The notes: generated by a model not told the origin, from the letters alone. A stretch of DNA of 64,000 nt from Liolophura sinensis (GCF_032854445.1 NC_088304.1:6523704-6587703); one strand, 5' to 3'. Shown: positions 47,125 through 58,825, counted from the stretch's first letter. Translations and numbers: made by a program.

Positions 47125-47577
47125 CTGTTGATAAAAAGCGTAACGTTATTCAACGAGAAAGACAATCAATGCCCACTCTATATCTATGCTAATTGTACTA
47201 CAAAGATGTGTATGAATTCATGTCTGATTTACATCACTACATTTCCTAGGCACTTGTGGATAATCTTCAAGACAAAACCTCCAAAACATTTGTGCAGACG
47301 GTATTGCTTTCATATTTAAAATAAAAGTAATCATATTTGATTTTAAACCATCGGAATAACAGCTTTGTTGAAACCACGCGAAGTTTTGTATAGGTATAAA
47401 ACTGATGCAATTGATGATTTAAGATATACAAGTGATTTTACCAGGTAAGAAGGGGGAGTTTCCAACAATCTAGAAACATTTAAGCCACGATCAAATAAGA
47501 AGAACAAAATCGGAAAGATCCAGCTAAAAAGAAGAGCTATGGATAAGAATATTTGTAATTAAAACCATGGTTTTTTC

Positions 47578-47644
47578 ACCTAATTCTGTTTAAGTCTTTC
47601 TGCTGTTAGGGGTACATAAGTTGCTACTTTTTAGGTATTTAATG
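47578..47644 (+). repeat. Dispersed intron repeat C, 5' fragment
   Basis: cacctaattctgtttaagtc and gctactttttaggtattta match 60536-60600. Confidence 0.6.
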
Positions 47645-47669
47645 ATCGGTCAGAATAAAACCCTTCCAG

Positions 47670-48995
47670 TCAGGTGCTCGGCAAAAGGTGAGGGTGATTT
47701 TACTGTCAGGAAGTTATTCAGGTGTCTGACAAATCGTAAGGAATATTTAACTTTTAGCACTTTGGTGTCCACATAGACTGCGGTATTATATAGTCACGGA
47801 GTTACTCAGCTGCTTGGCAAAAAGTGAGCAGGATTTAACTGTTAGCACTCTGGTGTCCACATAGACTGCGGCATTATATAGTCACGGAGTTACTTAGGTG
47901 CTTGACAAAAAGTGAGCAGGATTTAGCTGTTAGCACTCTGGTGTCCACACAGACTGCGGCATTATATAGTCAGAGAGAGTTACTTAGGTGCTTGACAAAA
48001 TGTGAGGAGGATTTAACTGTTAGCACTCTGGTGTCCACATAGACTGTGGCATTATATAGTCAGGGAGAGTTACTTAGGTGCTTGACAAAATGTGAGGAGG
48101 ATTTAACTCTTAGCACTCTGGTGTCCACATAGACTGCGGCATTATATAGTCACGGAGTTACTCAGGTTCCTGGCAAAAAGTGAGCAGGATTTAGCTGTTA
48201 GCACTCTGGTGTCCACACAGACTGCGGTATTATATAGTCACGGAGTTACTCAGTTGCTTGACAAAAAGTGAGGAGGATTTAACTGTTAGCACTCTGGTGT
48301 CCACATAGACTGTGGCATTATATAGTCACGGAGTTACTCAGGTTCCTGGCAAAAAGTGAGCAGGATTTAGCTGTTAGCACTCTGGTGTCCACACAGACTG
48401 CGGTATTATATAGTCACGGAGTTACTCAGGTGCTTGACAAAAAGTGAGGAGGATTTAACTGTTAGCACTCTGGTGTCCACATAGACTGCGGCATTATATA
48501 GTCACGGAGTTACTTAGGTGCTTGACAAAAAGTGAGCAGGATTTAGCTGTTAGCACTCTGGTGTCCACACAGACTGCGGTATTATATAGTCACGGAGTTA
48601 CTCAGGTGCTTGACAAAAAGTGAGGAGGATTTAACTGTTAGCACTCTGGTGTCCACACAGACTGTGGCATTATATAGTCAGGAAGAGTTACTTAGGTGCT
48701 TGACAAAAAGTGAGGAGGATTTAACTGTTAGCACTCTGGTGTCCACACAGACTGTGGCATTATATAGTCAGGAAGAGTTACTTAGGTGCTTGACAAAATG
48801 TGAGGAGGATTTAACTATTAGCACTCTGGTGTCCACACAGATTGCGGCATTATATAGTCACGGAGTTACTCAGGTGTTTGATAAAAAGTGAGCAGGATTT
48901 AACTGTTAGCACTCTGGTGTCCACACAGATTGCGGCATTATATAATCACGGAGTTACTTAGGTGTTTGTCAAAATGTGAGGAGGATTTAACTGAT
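47670..48995. repeat. Minisatellite, 88/90-bp units, about 15 copies
   Basis: The landmark gtgtccaca recurs at 47765, 47853, 47941, 48031, 48121, 48209, 48297, 48385, 48473, 48561, 48649, 48739, 48829 and 48917, so periods are 88 or 90. The 90-bp units carry cag(g/a)(g/a)agagtt where the 88-bp units carry cacggagtt. It lies in the guanylate cyclase intron between the pseudokinase and dimerisation exons. Confidence 0.97.
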
Positions 48996-49095
48996 ATAAC
49001 TGGAAAAAGTTCTTCGGCATGCGTTCAATAAATTACTAAATTTAGATCTCTAAAATTTTCATGTATATTGTGAGAAGACATATCTGTGATCATAC

Positions 49096-49273
49096 CCTCT
49101 CTCGCTGATTTTCTCCACAGATTTTTTGATCTCGGGAAATGTGGGTCTCGAGGAGGGGGCTTCGTCCCAGCACTGTTGCATCAGGCGGATAAACTCGGAT
49201 TTGATTTCTGGCCTTTGTGGGCATTCTGGGCGGAATGGCGTTGTTCTCACTGATTTCACAAGTTCAACGATTT
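49096..49273 (-). CDS. Guanylate cyclase kinase-homology exon 6
   Basis: Acceptor ttttgtcag, donor gtatga. 178 bp, phase 1 in and 2 out. It contains EIVELVKS, PFRPE, LMQQCWDEAPSSRPTFPEIK, the C-lobe end of the pseudokinase. Confidence 0.93.
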
Positions 49274-49484
49274 CTGACAAAACGTAAGTGTTTATACATG
49301 AATAACATGGTTACGTTAAGCAAAAACCAAATTAACAGATCACGGTTGAAACCCATGTTGGCAAATTTCCCCAGAATACTACCCGTATGTATTGCAATGT
49401 TTAAGCATTCAAGTGACAGTAGATTGATAACAAAATACCAGTCAAACAACAATTCACTATCTTTGACCGGTAGATTATGCCAGA

Positions 49485-49620
49485 GATTCTGCACGCTCTG
49501 CCGACATTTACTTACAAGAGAACGATACTCATTATAAAACTTATAAAACTTGGAGTGAAGGTGTTTAATGGAGTAACCTTGTCACATTAGTTTTAACAGT
49601 AATAACTTTGATTGAAATCA
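49485..49620 (+). repeat. Dispersed intron repeat D, copy 1
   Basis: gattctgcacgctctgccga and the following ttacttacaagagaacgata match 57089-57215 with gaps. Confidence 0.65.
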
Positions 49621-49811
49621 TAAAATAAAGACATTCTCGCGCATGGCTTGAAGCTGCAGCTGAAATGATGCCATACCCAAAAACATGGCTTGTGAGATAC
49701 AAAGCCAAGATGATTTTTTGTCCTTCTTGGGTTATACAACAGTGCATGAATTTAAATTAAAAAAATTCGCTTGTCTGAGAAATGAAAGGCTTGATATTCG
49801 CCCATACTCAC

Positions 49812-49961
49812 CTCGAGGAGAATGATCCTCCATAAAATAGGGTAAAGCTCTGTAGAGGATCTCCTGGAGGATGATGGAGAACGAGAAGACGTCCCCTGGT
49901 GGTGAGCCTCGGCAAACGTGCGCTTGCGCCCTGAGTATTTCTGGTGCTGTCCACAGTTTGC
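49812..49961 (-). CDS. Guanylate cyclase kinase-homology exon 5
   Basis: Acceptor tctgttttag, donor gtgagt. 150 bp, phase 1 in and 1 out. It contains KLWTAPEILR and GDVFSFSIILQEILYR. Confidence 0.93.
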
Positions 49962-50746
49962 CTAAAACAGATGGGCGTTTCATTGAATATCTGACTGGTT
50001 TGTTTGTAAACAGAATCGGAAATTAGACAGACTATATACATATGGAATATGTTTTAAAGGAAAAGAACACACTAGCATGAAGTACGTCAGATGAACGACC
50101 GTTGAATATTGTCCATGGATATAGTTTGATTTATTTTTTCAGAATATTTTCCGACCTAGTAAAATGCATTGAAATCTTTGCATTCTACTGTGACCTTTCT
50201 GGTCGTATTACAACCGGTGATGTCAATTCAGCCTTTTGCCACTTGATGCACATAGATTGCTATATTTCATCATTCAAAATGCATCTTCATTTAGAGCTAT
50301 GAATGCACTCAACAAATGGACCTTGACACGAACTATTTCAAGTCAAATATATTGCTGTGGCATCACTGATATCCTCTGGGTCCCAAAAGACCACCGTAGA
50401 ATCCAATGTTTTAAATGCATTTTAGTCGGTTAGAAAAATTTTAAATAAAAAAATCAAACTATTTTCATGGACAGTATTTAAAGATAATCCATGCGATAAA
50501 TTCTTTGTGTTTTGTGCTGGTTTTTTTTTTTTGCCTTTAAAACATAAGCCACAGCCAAACGCTATTGATGACATTTGGTGAGGGTCATATTTCTATAATG
50601 GGGTTGGCATTATAGACTGTTCCGATTTACTTTAATAGGTTATTATTCATCGATATTTTAGTTTTAATAACTTGGATGAACGTATATGTAGCTTGTTAGA
50701 TTGATATCGTGTACCGAGGAAACTAAATGTGCCAATATCCTCCCAC

Positions 50747-50909
50747 CTCTGTAAATCTCGTACTCTCCCGCGTTATCGTTGCGCTTTGGCACCACTCCTG
50801 TTGGGTAGAAGTCAGTGACCTTCAGAACCCAGCGGCTATCTATCACACAGTTGGAACTTTTCAGGTTGCCATGGGAACAGAGGACGGAGTTGTGTAAGTA
50901 AAGCATGCC
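50747..50909 (-). CDS. Guanylate cyclase kinase-homology exon 4
   Basis: Acceptor cgtgtag, donor gtggga. 163 bp, phase 0 in and 1 out. It contains [23 protein letters not shown] replaces the catalytic HRD, and KVTDFY stands where kinases have DFG, as expected for this pseudokinase. Confidence 0.93.
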
Positions 50910-51029
50910 CTACACGAAAAAAGAAACTTGGTTTAGGAATAGACAAGCCCCATGGGATCTCCAGAGTGAAAAGAATACGACTGGATAAAACTAGTCATTA
51001 GCATGTTTGCAACGATGATTCAGATAAAC

Positions 51030-51690
51030 TGTCGATGTAACAATGACTTCCACAATACCCAACGTCGCAAACAAGCCCCAAACTGCCCATGTAACAATGA
51101 CTTCCACAATACCCAACGTGGCAAACAAGTCCCAAACTGTCCATGTAACAATGACTTCCACAATACCCAACGTGGCAAACAAGTCCCAAACTGCCCATGT
51201 AACAATGACTTCCACAATACCCAACGTGGCAAACAAGCCCCAAACTGCCCATGTAACAATGACTTCCACAATACCCAACGTGGCAAACAAGCCCCAAACT
51301 GCCCATGTAACAATGACTTCCACAATATCCAACGTGGCAAACAAGTCCCAAACTGCCCATGTAACAATGACTTCCACAACACCCAACGTGGCAAACAAGC
51401 CCCAAACTGCTCATGTAACAATGACTTCCACAATACCCAACGTGGCAAACAAGTCCCAAACTGCCCATGTAACAATGACTTCCACAATACCCAACGTGGC
51501 AAACAAGTCCCAAACTGCCCATGTAACGATGACTTCCACAATACCCAACGTGGCAAACAAGTCCCAAACTGCCCATGTAACAATGACTTCCACAATACCC
51601 AACATGGCAAACAAGCCCCACACTGCCGATGTAACAATGACTTCCACAATACCCAACATGGCAAACAAGTCCCAAATTGTCGAATGTCGA
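51030..51690. repeat. Minisatellite, 54-bp units, about 12 copies
   Basis: The unit contains cccatgtaacaatgacttcc and acaatacccaacgtggcaaa. The period is 54, a multiple of three, and the copies are highly similar, so several frames on both strands stay open and give spurious frames of 200-300 codons. It lies in a guanylate cyclase intron. Confidence 0.97.
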
Positions 51691-51757
51691 AGAACAATCC
51701 GTAATCATCCATAGGATTTGTTGGGAATTTGATCAACAGAAATCGCAGGCTACTTAC

Positions 51758-51829
51758 ATTGATTAAGTGAAAGATGAGCGATTCCTTAAATATACTGTCC
51801 AGCTGGATGCTGTCGTTTTCCAGAATGTC
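51758..51829 (-). CDS. Guanylate cyclase kinase-homology exon 3
   Basis: Acceptor catgttgcag, donor gtaagt. 72 bp, phase 0-0. It contains DILENDSIQLDSIF, nearly identical to the family signature. The same frame stays open through the donor into the 54-bp minisatellite. Confidence 0.95.
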
Positions 51830-52011
51830 CTGCAACATGACAGATTTGGTTTTCAATATACACAAGCCGTCATGGAGACAACACACGAGACATGCACATG
51901 CACTATTTCCATGTCCACGCAGTATCCGGAATAACACAGTTCGCCCAATTAAGCCTCCAAATGACCAGTTTCAAAAAATAAAAATAGCATTGCAATCTCT
52001 TAGTCAATGAT

Positions 52012-52158
52012 ATTTATTTATTTATTTGATTGGTGTTTTACGCGGTACTCAAGAATATCTTACTTATACAACGGCGGCCATCATTATGGTGGGAGGAAAT
52101 CGTGCAGAGCTTAGGGGAAACCCACGACTATCCGCAGGCTGCTGCAGACCTTCTCATT
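52012..52158 (-). repeat. SINE, 3' half
   Basis: (ttta)n, conserved tail and body to gctgcagaccttctca. Confidence 0.9.
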
Positions 52159-52403
52159 AGTCAGTAATATCCAATGATTGTGGAAAGTCATATCTTTGTA
52201 ATATCCAGCGCGTCATATCCAATACATAGTGTAGAACACTTCGTATTGAAACACTGAAAGCTCGATATGTGTCTTATTCACAATTTGAGTATCCTGCTAT
52301 GAAACAAGGAGGGGTATAAAAGTTAGTTATATTTTACAACTCTTCATATAGACACAGCAGTGACATCTTTATGCTCACGATAGCTTGGGTATAAAAGACT
52401 TAC

Positions 52404-52508
52404 CTGTAGACTGCCTTTTTCACAGTACATGGTCAGCGTACAGGGATTCTTGGGGTCCACACAGGCCCCAATAAAAGGGTTCACATTATCGTGCTTCGGC
52501 TGACACAT
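52404..52508 (-). CDS. Guanylate cyclase kinase-homology exon 2
   Basis: Acceptor cattgacag, donor gtaagt. 105 bp, phase 0-0. It contains HDNVNPFIGACVDPKNPC and YCEKGSLQ, classic for receptor cyclases. Confidence 0.92.
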
Positions 52509-53412
52509 CTGTCAATGAAAGTGGTTTTTGTTCAAAAGTAAAAAGTAAAAGTCAGTTTACGGTAATCGATTTTAGATGAAGATTTGATAACTGAAAAGGC
52601 CTATGGAGATTGAGACCTTGGGTTCGACTTGGATAGTCATGTACATCGGAATGTTCTGTGAAAAACTTCCTGAAGTTAAAATGCAAGACCTGGGCGTGAT
52701 CTACGAACCAGTGAGCAACTAAAATACAGAAATATTGATCGAACTTTACCATGGGAAGAATTTTGCAGCGAGGTTGAGTGTGTGCCAACCTTTCAAAAAA
52801 AAGAGATGATACCAACAGATAATAGTTTGCAATAAGATAAGTCTTGAGGTGAGGTCAGTAGGTGCTTCTCCACAGTGTATTTACATTAGACAAATATCAC
52901 AGAACTAAAGACAAACACACAATGAGCATGGTTTTCTTATTCACTATCGTCTGCAAGTATTTTAAGACACCGATGTTTTGAGAAAGTTTTTATAGACATG
53001 TTCAATATGAGTCACCGAGTTGAATTTGTAATTAAAGACAAATTGTGAAAATTGTGAAAAACTTACTGGGGTCTTACTGATTTGTTGTTATGACTGATAT
53101 GCATGACTTAAATTTTTCCTACACAGATACAGCCTGAAATGTCGCATGCAGAATTTCCACAGTTTGTAGTGTCAGCCAAGTTTCCAATAGCCCAGTGACA
53201 CTAAATTTGTGACTAGAGTTCTGAGAGAGCCCATGACATCGTCATAGTGCTTTGTAGGGTTTCTAACGTTCATACGACGGAAGGAGAAACTGTCAAGCTC
53301 AGTGGGAAGATCAGAAGTAGTGTTATAATTGCATTCAAGTGAACTTAAATGACTCCAATCCTGTATTTCATATTCGTTATCGTCAATCGACTAGGGGATG
53401 TATTTTCATTGT

Positions 53413-53682
53413 TTATTTATTTATTTATTTCATTGGTGTTTTACGCCGTACTCAAGAATATTTCACTTATACGACGGCGGCCAGCATTATGGTGGGTGGA
53501 AACCGGGTACAGCCCGGGGGAAACCCACGACCATCAGCAGGTTGCTGGCAGACCTTCCCACTTACGGCCGGAGAGGAATCCAGCATGAGCTGGACTTGAA
53601 CTCACAGCGACCGCATTGGTGAGAGGCTCCTGGGTCATTACGCTGCGCTAACGCGCTAACCGACTGAGCCACGGAGGCCCCC
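53413..53682 (-). repeat. tRNA-derived SINE, full length
   Basis: (ttta)n through ctgagccacggaggcccc; nearly consensus. Confidence 0.95.
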
Positions 53683-53778
53683 TATTTTCATTGTACTGAA
53701 CTAGATCGACACGTTGCATACATGAACAACTGCAATTGAATCGAAACATAACTGAGATACATACTTTGTTATCGACAA

Positions 53779-54026
53779 CTGATATTCTAGCATAGTTCAC
53801 GATTTGAATACTGATTTCACTCGATTTCCTAGAACATACCTTGCATCATACCTTGAAAACTGTTGACTGCTTCTCTTTGCATGATTCCGTGATATTTTCA
53901 TACGTTATATACTTTTTTAGTTCAAGGTGGTTTGTGTCATACGTCGTTTTGGGAATTGGCCTTGCGATTATTGAACTGAAACATCCTTATTGGTTGACAG
54001 CTGGTATACGAATGTCTGTTTGAACA
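53779..54026 (-). repeat. Inverted duplicate segment, copy 1
   Basis: Matches 56711-56951 in opposite orientation over about 240 bp with substitutions and small gaps (shared core ttgggaattggcc and aacatccttattggttgaca). Both lie in introns of the guanylate cyclase. Confidence 0.85.
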
Positions 54027-54229
54027 CATAGGTTAGGCGTATTATCATCATGGAAATTAAGCTGTAAGGGGTTGAAACACGGACTTGCAAATAAAGTCTA
54101 AATCCACTGGAGTTGGCAGATTAACAGATACTGCAATTGTTTGTCTGTAATTCAGAAACTTCGTAAAATTGAAGAACAGAAAACAGATTTTGGAGTAGAA
54201 CAGACTATGAGACTATGAGTGTAACTCAC

Positions 54230-54409
54230 AATGCTCAATTCTTCCTGCTCGCTAGTTTGAAGATACATGGCGTGTATGAATTTTACTGAAGACAGCCGAT
54301 CTCTGTAGAGCGCCACCTTGGTGAAGATTTGGCCGCTTTCAGCGTTATCCAGCGTTGATGTAAGAGGCAGACGGCTTGAAGATCCAGTCATTCCAAATCT
54401 CAGACTGGC
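54230..54409 (-). CDS. Guanylate cyclase kinase-homology exon 1
   Basis: Acceptor catttttaag, donor gtgagt. 180 bp, phase 0-0. It contains ASLRFGMTGSSSRLP and GQIFTKVALYRDRLSSVKF, the N-lobe of the pseudokinase domain. Confidence 0.85.
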
Positions 54410-54544
54410 CTTAAAAATGAAAAATTTAAGCGAATGGATATTACAATGGATATTCTTCGTGCAACAAAATTCCCTATAGTGGAGTGTACGACGAAAGCTT
54501 TGACAGATAGATAAACAAAATTTGTCTCTTAAACATATTCATTA

Positions 54545-54740
54545 CATTTATTTGTGTTTTATGCCCGGACCCTACTCCCTACATATTCCATTTATATGAC
54601 AGGGATCAGGTTTATGGGTGGACACGAGACAAAGCCCGAGGGTTATTACCTCACCTGACCAAGTATTTAACAAATCTTTTCACGTAGCCGAAGCAGCGGT
54701 ATCTGGAATCGAACTTGGGAACTTACTGATCCAGACTTAG
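54545..54740 (-). repeat. Possible strongly diverged SINE
   Basis: Shares 'tgttttatgcc', 'acaaagcccgag' and a spaced body pattern with the SINE, at low similarity. Confidence 0.4.
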
Positions 54741-54763
54741 CGGACTTTATTTAGAAGAAACCT

Positions 54764-54970
54764 GTTTATTTATCATTTTATTTGGTTGGTACTTTATGTC
54801 ATACTCATTAATATTTTATTTTTGCGACAGCAGCCAGTATTATGGTGAGAGGAAGCTGGATAGAGCCGGTTATTGGCAGACCTTCCCTCGTATGACTGAA
54901 GAGGAAGCCAGCACGAGTTGGATTTGAACTCACAACTATCTGAAGAGAGGGTCATGAGTCAATTTGCAGT
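54764..54970 (-). repeat. tRNA-derived SINE, diverged
   Basis: tttatttggttggtacttta tail, gccagtattatggtgaga body, gagttggatttgaactcaca box B region. Confidence 0.82.
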
Positions 54971-55084
54971 CCACTCCAGGGCACATTACTCAAGTCTGCC
55001 AGCAAGTATGTATCGTTTTAAAGTAACAACTAGGATATCACAGCCTACTTTATCAAACCTTGGTAATTCCATATTTTTTTTACT

Positions 55085-55273
55085 TTTCTCGCGAAACATG
55101 TCGTCTTAAAGTACTATAAGTTACCCGATTGCCTGATGGCACTTCCTTAGACAATCGTCTTATGGTAATATAACCTACAAGATCGCCTTATGGCTCTTTC
55201 TTAGACAATCGTCTTATGGTACTATAACCTAGACGACCTTCTTATGGTACTATTACCTACACGATCGCCTTAT
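55085..55273. repeat. Degenerate tandem repeat in guanylate cyclase intron
   Basis: Repeated blocks built from 'gtcttatggtactataacct' and 'gatcgccttatggc', about 64 bp apart, three copies. Confidence 0.7.
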
Positions 55274-55414
55274 ATGAAAAGAGTTAAGCGAAACATGATT
55301 TCCAAAGTTTTGTTAAAGTGGCTCCACACTTGCAAAGATATTATAACAATGTTAAGTAGCTCAGTCCGCCAGGTGGAAAGCTGGGAGCATCAAGCGGTCA
55401 CCGCCAGTCTTCAC

Positions 55415-55511
55415 CAGACTTCTCTGTAAAGTAGTCATGTTCACAAAAGAGATCTCAGAAAAGTTCACCCGCCATAAAAGCTGTCTCATTTTCTTGTTCA
55501 TGCTTCTTTTC
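55415..55511 (-). CDS. Guanylate cyclase juxtamembrane exon
   Basis: Acceptor cacgtttcag, donor gtgaag. 97 bp, phase 2 in and 0 out. It contains KKMRQLLWRVNFSEI, the basic stretch plus W-R/K-V motif that sits just inside the membrane in this family. Confidence 0.85.
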
Positions 55512-56531
55512 CTGAAACGTGACCGAATAGAACACAATAATTCATGACCTGAATATGTATGGATAAACATACATTTCGTAAAGAAATACTGAGGGGGGGG
55601 GGGGCGTGGATTGGAAGTTCTTTTCACGTGTATCAACATAAACAAATACTGCTATATTTCCAGAGAGTGTTATATCAACAATATTATTTATAATATTGTT
55701 ATATTATCTATAATATAGTTGGTACAGATTTTTTACGTTTTCACGATGCCTTACTAACTTTTAATTCTATGCATGATATGACTAAAACCCATAACCGGTC
55801 ACATCCATTTGTTTAACGTTTAAAGGATTAGTGGGTGACGTTAAGTTCCGATTTATGACTCTGACATCACTGGCCAGATTTCAGTCTCTGACTCAGATGT
55901 TGAATGCAACTGCACTGGCAATATAGGGGTATAGGGTCGTGTACAACATGAGTATATATACGATCTGGACGCCGGTATTAGTGTATAGAGATTCGCTATC
56001 TATCGGTTTTCAGTTCAGTTAAGCTTCAAGTTTTAGTCGACTGCCTTCCATAGTGGCTAAACCTTTCGAATTCAGCTATATTCCTCTCACAGGTTTCAAC
56101 TGTAAAATGGCAAGAGCAGATAAGGCTGTTTTGGGTACAAAAATCTTCCATGTTATAGGCCTACATCAACTGTAAATCCACGACTTTCTGAGGGTCAAAT
56201 CGTCTGGAAACTTGGAAAAAAACCCGGGATCTTCTGACGACCTGTTTTGACAACCGCATGCAGAACAAAAAACAATTTCGTAGAGAAGTTCGGTGGGCTT
56301 GTTGTCACTCTTGTCGCTTTTTTAAAACTGAACTAAATGGTAAAACTCTGGAAGCTCACAAAGGTTGGACTTGTATGACGTAATTCAACGGATAAAATGC
56401 ACAAAACCAGCCTCATGATCCAATGATTTGAAGTGCCAAATTAATCGAATTAATGTGCCCTTTTAAGAAACTTTTTAAACTCACTTTTAAACTCACTTTA
56501 ACAATATATACACTAATCCTTTAAGATTTAC

Positions 56532-56616
56532 CTTGTGTACAAGACAATACAGATAATCCCCAGAATGGCCAGTAATACTACGAACACCACCGTCAGGATC
56601 AGAGTCACACTGTCAG
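56532..56616 (-). CDS. Guanylate cyclase transmembrane exon
   Basis: Acceptor tttccctttgaag, donor gtaaat. 85 bp, phase 1 in and 2 out. A single hydrophobic helix (LILTVVFVVLLAILGIICIV) is flanked by ADSV outside and YTR inside. Confidence 0.85.
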
Positions 56617-56710
56617 CTTCAAAGGGAAACCAAGGACATTTTCAGTCTGCAAATTTATAATGCCACTGTAATGCTTATTTGTGCGACTCAAAGTCTATGC
56701 GTCGAAACAG

Positions 56711-56951
56711 ACATTCGTTTGCCAGCCGTCAACCAATAAGGACGTTTCAGTTCAATAATCGCCCGGCCAATTCCCAAAACGACGTATAACACAAACGACC
56801 AAACAACTAAGAAAGTATATAAAGTACGAAATCAAGGCGGCATCATGCAAAGAGAAGCAGTTTTCATTGATGTTAGAAAGACGCAAGGTATGTTTTATGC
56901 GACTGAGTGAAATCAGTGTTCAAACCGTGTATCATGATAGAATATAAGTGG
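56711..56951 (+). repeat. Inverted duplicate segment, copy 2
   Basis: Partner of 53779-54026. Read on the minus strand it keeps the same short open frame (VVLGIG-AIIELK-PYWLTAG) as copy 1 on the plus strand. Confidence 0.85.
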
Positions 56952-57088
56952 TCGATATGTACCTCAGTTGTGCTTTGATTGCAGCTGTTCATGTATCCAA
57001 CGTGGAGTTCTAATTCTACACTATGCATATGCAACCGTTATCCCCCAGCTAAGCGGAATTTAGACACAATCATAAAGCAGAAGGCCAC

Positions 57089-57215
57089 GGATTCTGTACA
57101 CTCTGCCCATATCTACTTACATGAGAATAATACTCTTTGTCCAAGGCGTTTGATGGAATAACATTGACACAATGGTTTATAAACTATAAATAATTTGTGA
57201 TGTTGATTGAATTCG
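57089..57215 (+). repeat. Dispersed intron repeat D, copy 2
   Basis: gattctgtacactctgccca through gtgatgttgattgaattcg. Confidence 0.65.
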
Positions 57216-57976
57216 TCACACAACACACAGGATCCAACAAATGCTACAATGAGAGATGTGGACGCGCCATATGCTGGACCCGTTGACTGTCCGCTGAAGT
57301 TTCATAACAGTATTATTAAACCACAGCATGTACAAAGTACCTAATACCCTTACAAATACTTATTTACTTACAGTTTGGACGTTCTGCTGAGAGACATCGA
57401 CTTGAATCTTACTGGCTTAAGTGAGTTACCTGTATTTGTGGCTAATTCACGGATGATGAGTTTAAAATTTGAAATCGATGTTACTTCTACAATTTTGTCT
57501 GTCTTCCCTGCATTAAGCCCTGAAAACTCATGACTGCTTCTGTCTTACATGCTACAACCTTTGTTTACCATTTTCCCACACATGTTCGTTGACATACATG
57601 TAAGTCCAACTTTGAATCATTACATTTGGTATGTTCCCTATTGTTATTTTAGATGAAACTTGGTGTACAATAATTTACGTTGTCAAGTTTTGATTTTGTT
57701 ATATCAGAAATAATAATTTTAGATCTCAAATTTTAACATAATTTCTAAGATCGTTTCATGATTCCGGGGCCTGGTGCTTTAGGTTGTTTTGTAAGCGGGT
57801 CTGGTCATTATAAATTTGGAACGCCGCATTATGGTTTGTGAGTCGTATGCAAATGTCGGACTTTACACTTAGATTCGTTAAAATCCTACAGAGGATCAGT
57901 GAACGTGAATTTTATTACGCGTTATGTATTCAGCCGAAAGTCAGGGGGTAAACGATTTGTCTAGGCTCACATCTAC

Positions 57977-58083
57977 CTTTCGGTTCAATGCAGAATTCTC
58001 CAGTAAAGCCACACTTTGGGGGTGTCACGTGGCACCGAGCCATCCGCTGTCCGCCAGACAATGTTCTCTTTGATTTTCATCCG
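57977..58083 (-). pseudogene. Guanylate cyclase membrane-proximal ectodomain exon with one-base insertion
   Basis: Acceptor ttctatttcag, donor gtagat. It reads ENIVWRTADGSVPRDTPK, then should read CGFTGEFCIEPK, but the two are in different frames. 107 bp instead of the 106 that its neighbours' phases demand. The break is at CCCCCAAAG (58022-58014). Confidence 0.85.
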
Positions 58084-58630
58084 CTGAAATAGAAAACATT
58101 TACAAAACATACAGTGTATAGAAGTTTGATGATACTAAGTTATCTTTGTGATTGAAAAGCTCCTTTAAAACACAGAACTGTCCCAACCTACGTATTCTCC
58201 TGCTCCTTGGACTGACATAACAGAATCAACCTGTGATCCACGTTGCACAGTTGTTTAACATACTTTGTATTATTTTTGTTGCTTTGTTTAAGAACAAAAT
58301 TACGGTATCAATAATTGTATTATTTTATTTATTTTAATCAACGTAGCAGTCCCAGTCATTGTACATATATTGAGTTGTATAGTTGTTCAGCATGACTAAT
58401 TAAGTTGCGTGGTGAATTTTTCCTTTGTAATCCACGGTCCAAGCAAGTGGTCTTATCTCTATCCTTGTTTAACATACCGTTCCAAAAATGCTAACTATTT
58501 ATTCCCGTGACTCATAAAGCAGCCTCAACCTGTATTCAGCCTTGCACCCTGATGCATTTTCTTCCATTTTAATACACCTCACGTTCTGTGAAGCTCCACA
58601 AGCTAATAAATCACGAAGACAATAAAAACA

Positions 58631-58730
58631 GAATTGACAAGAAGCCGTATATTCACCGATTACGTGTGACCATTTGTCAGATATCACACTGTCTTCTGGT
58701 TTTATTCTCTATAATCTGTTCGTCCTTATT
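58631..58730 (+). repeat. Dispersed intron repeat C, copy 2
   Basis: 'tacgtgtgaccatttgtcag' followed by 'atcacactgtcttctggttt'. Confidence 0.75.
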
Positions 58731-58825
58731 GTATTTAAAAGGAAAGATGACAAACAATATGGAGGGCGACAACAGGCCCTAAACGGTCACAGGACATTTT
58801 TTCCTGGCGTGCTGCGCATAACTTT

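Noticed and set aside
48610-48891. 93-codon frame with repeated KSEEDLTVSTLVSTQ
   Set aside because: It lies wholly inside the 88/90-bp minisatellite; it is a by-product of three consecutive 90-bp units.
51003-51714. Long open frames on both strands (200-305 codons)
   Set aside because: They are produced by a 54-bp repeat whose period is a multiple of three. There is no start context, codon bias or homology, and one merely continues a cyclase exon past its donor.
53841-54023. 60-codon plus-strand frame ending RMSV as a gene
   Set aside because: It is part of a duplicated intronic segment with no start or splice context; kept only as a repeat and a finding.
56532-56609. Acceptor gctgacag for the transmembrane exon
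   Set aside because: It would put the previous exon's phase 1 onto a TGA. The acceptor tttgaag, 7 bp earlier, keeps the frame.
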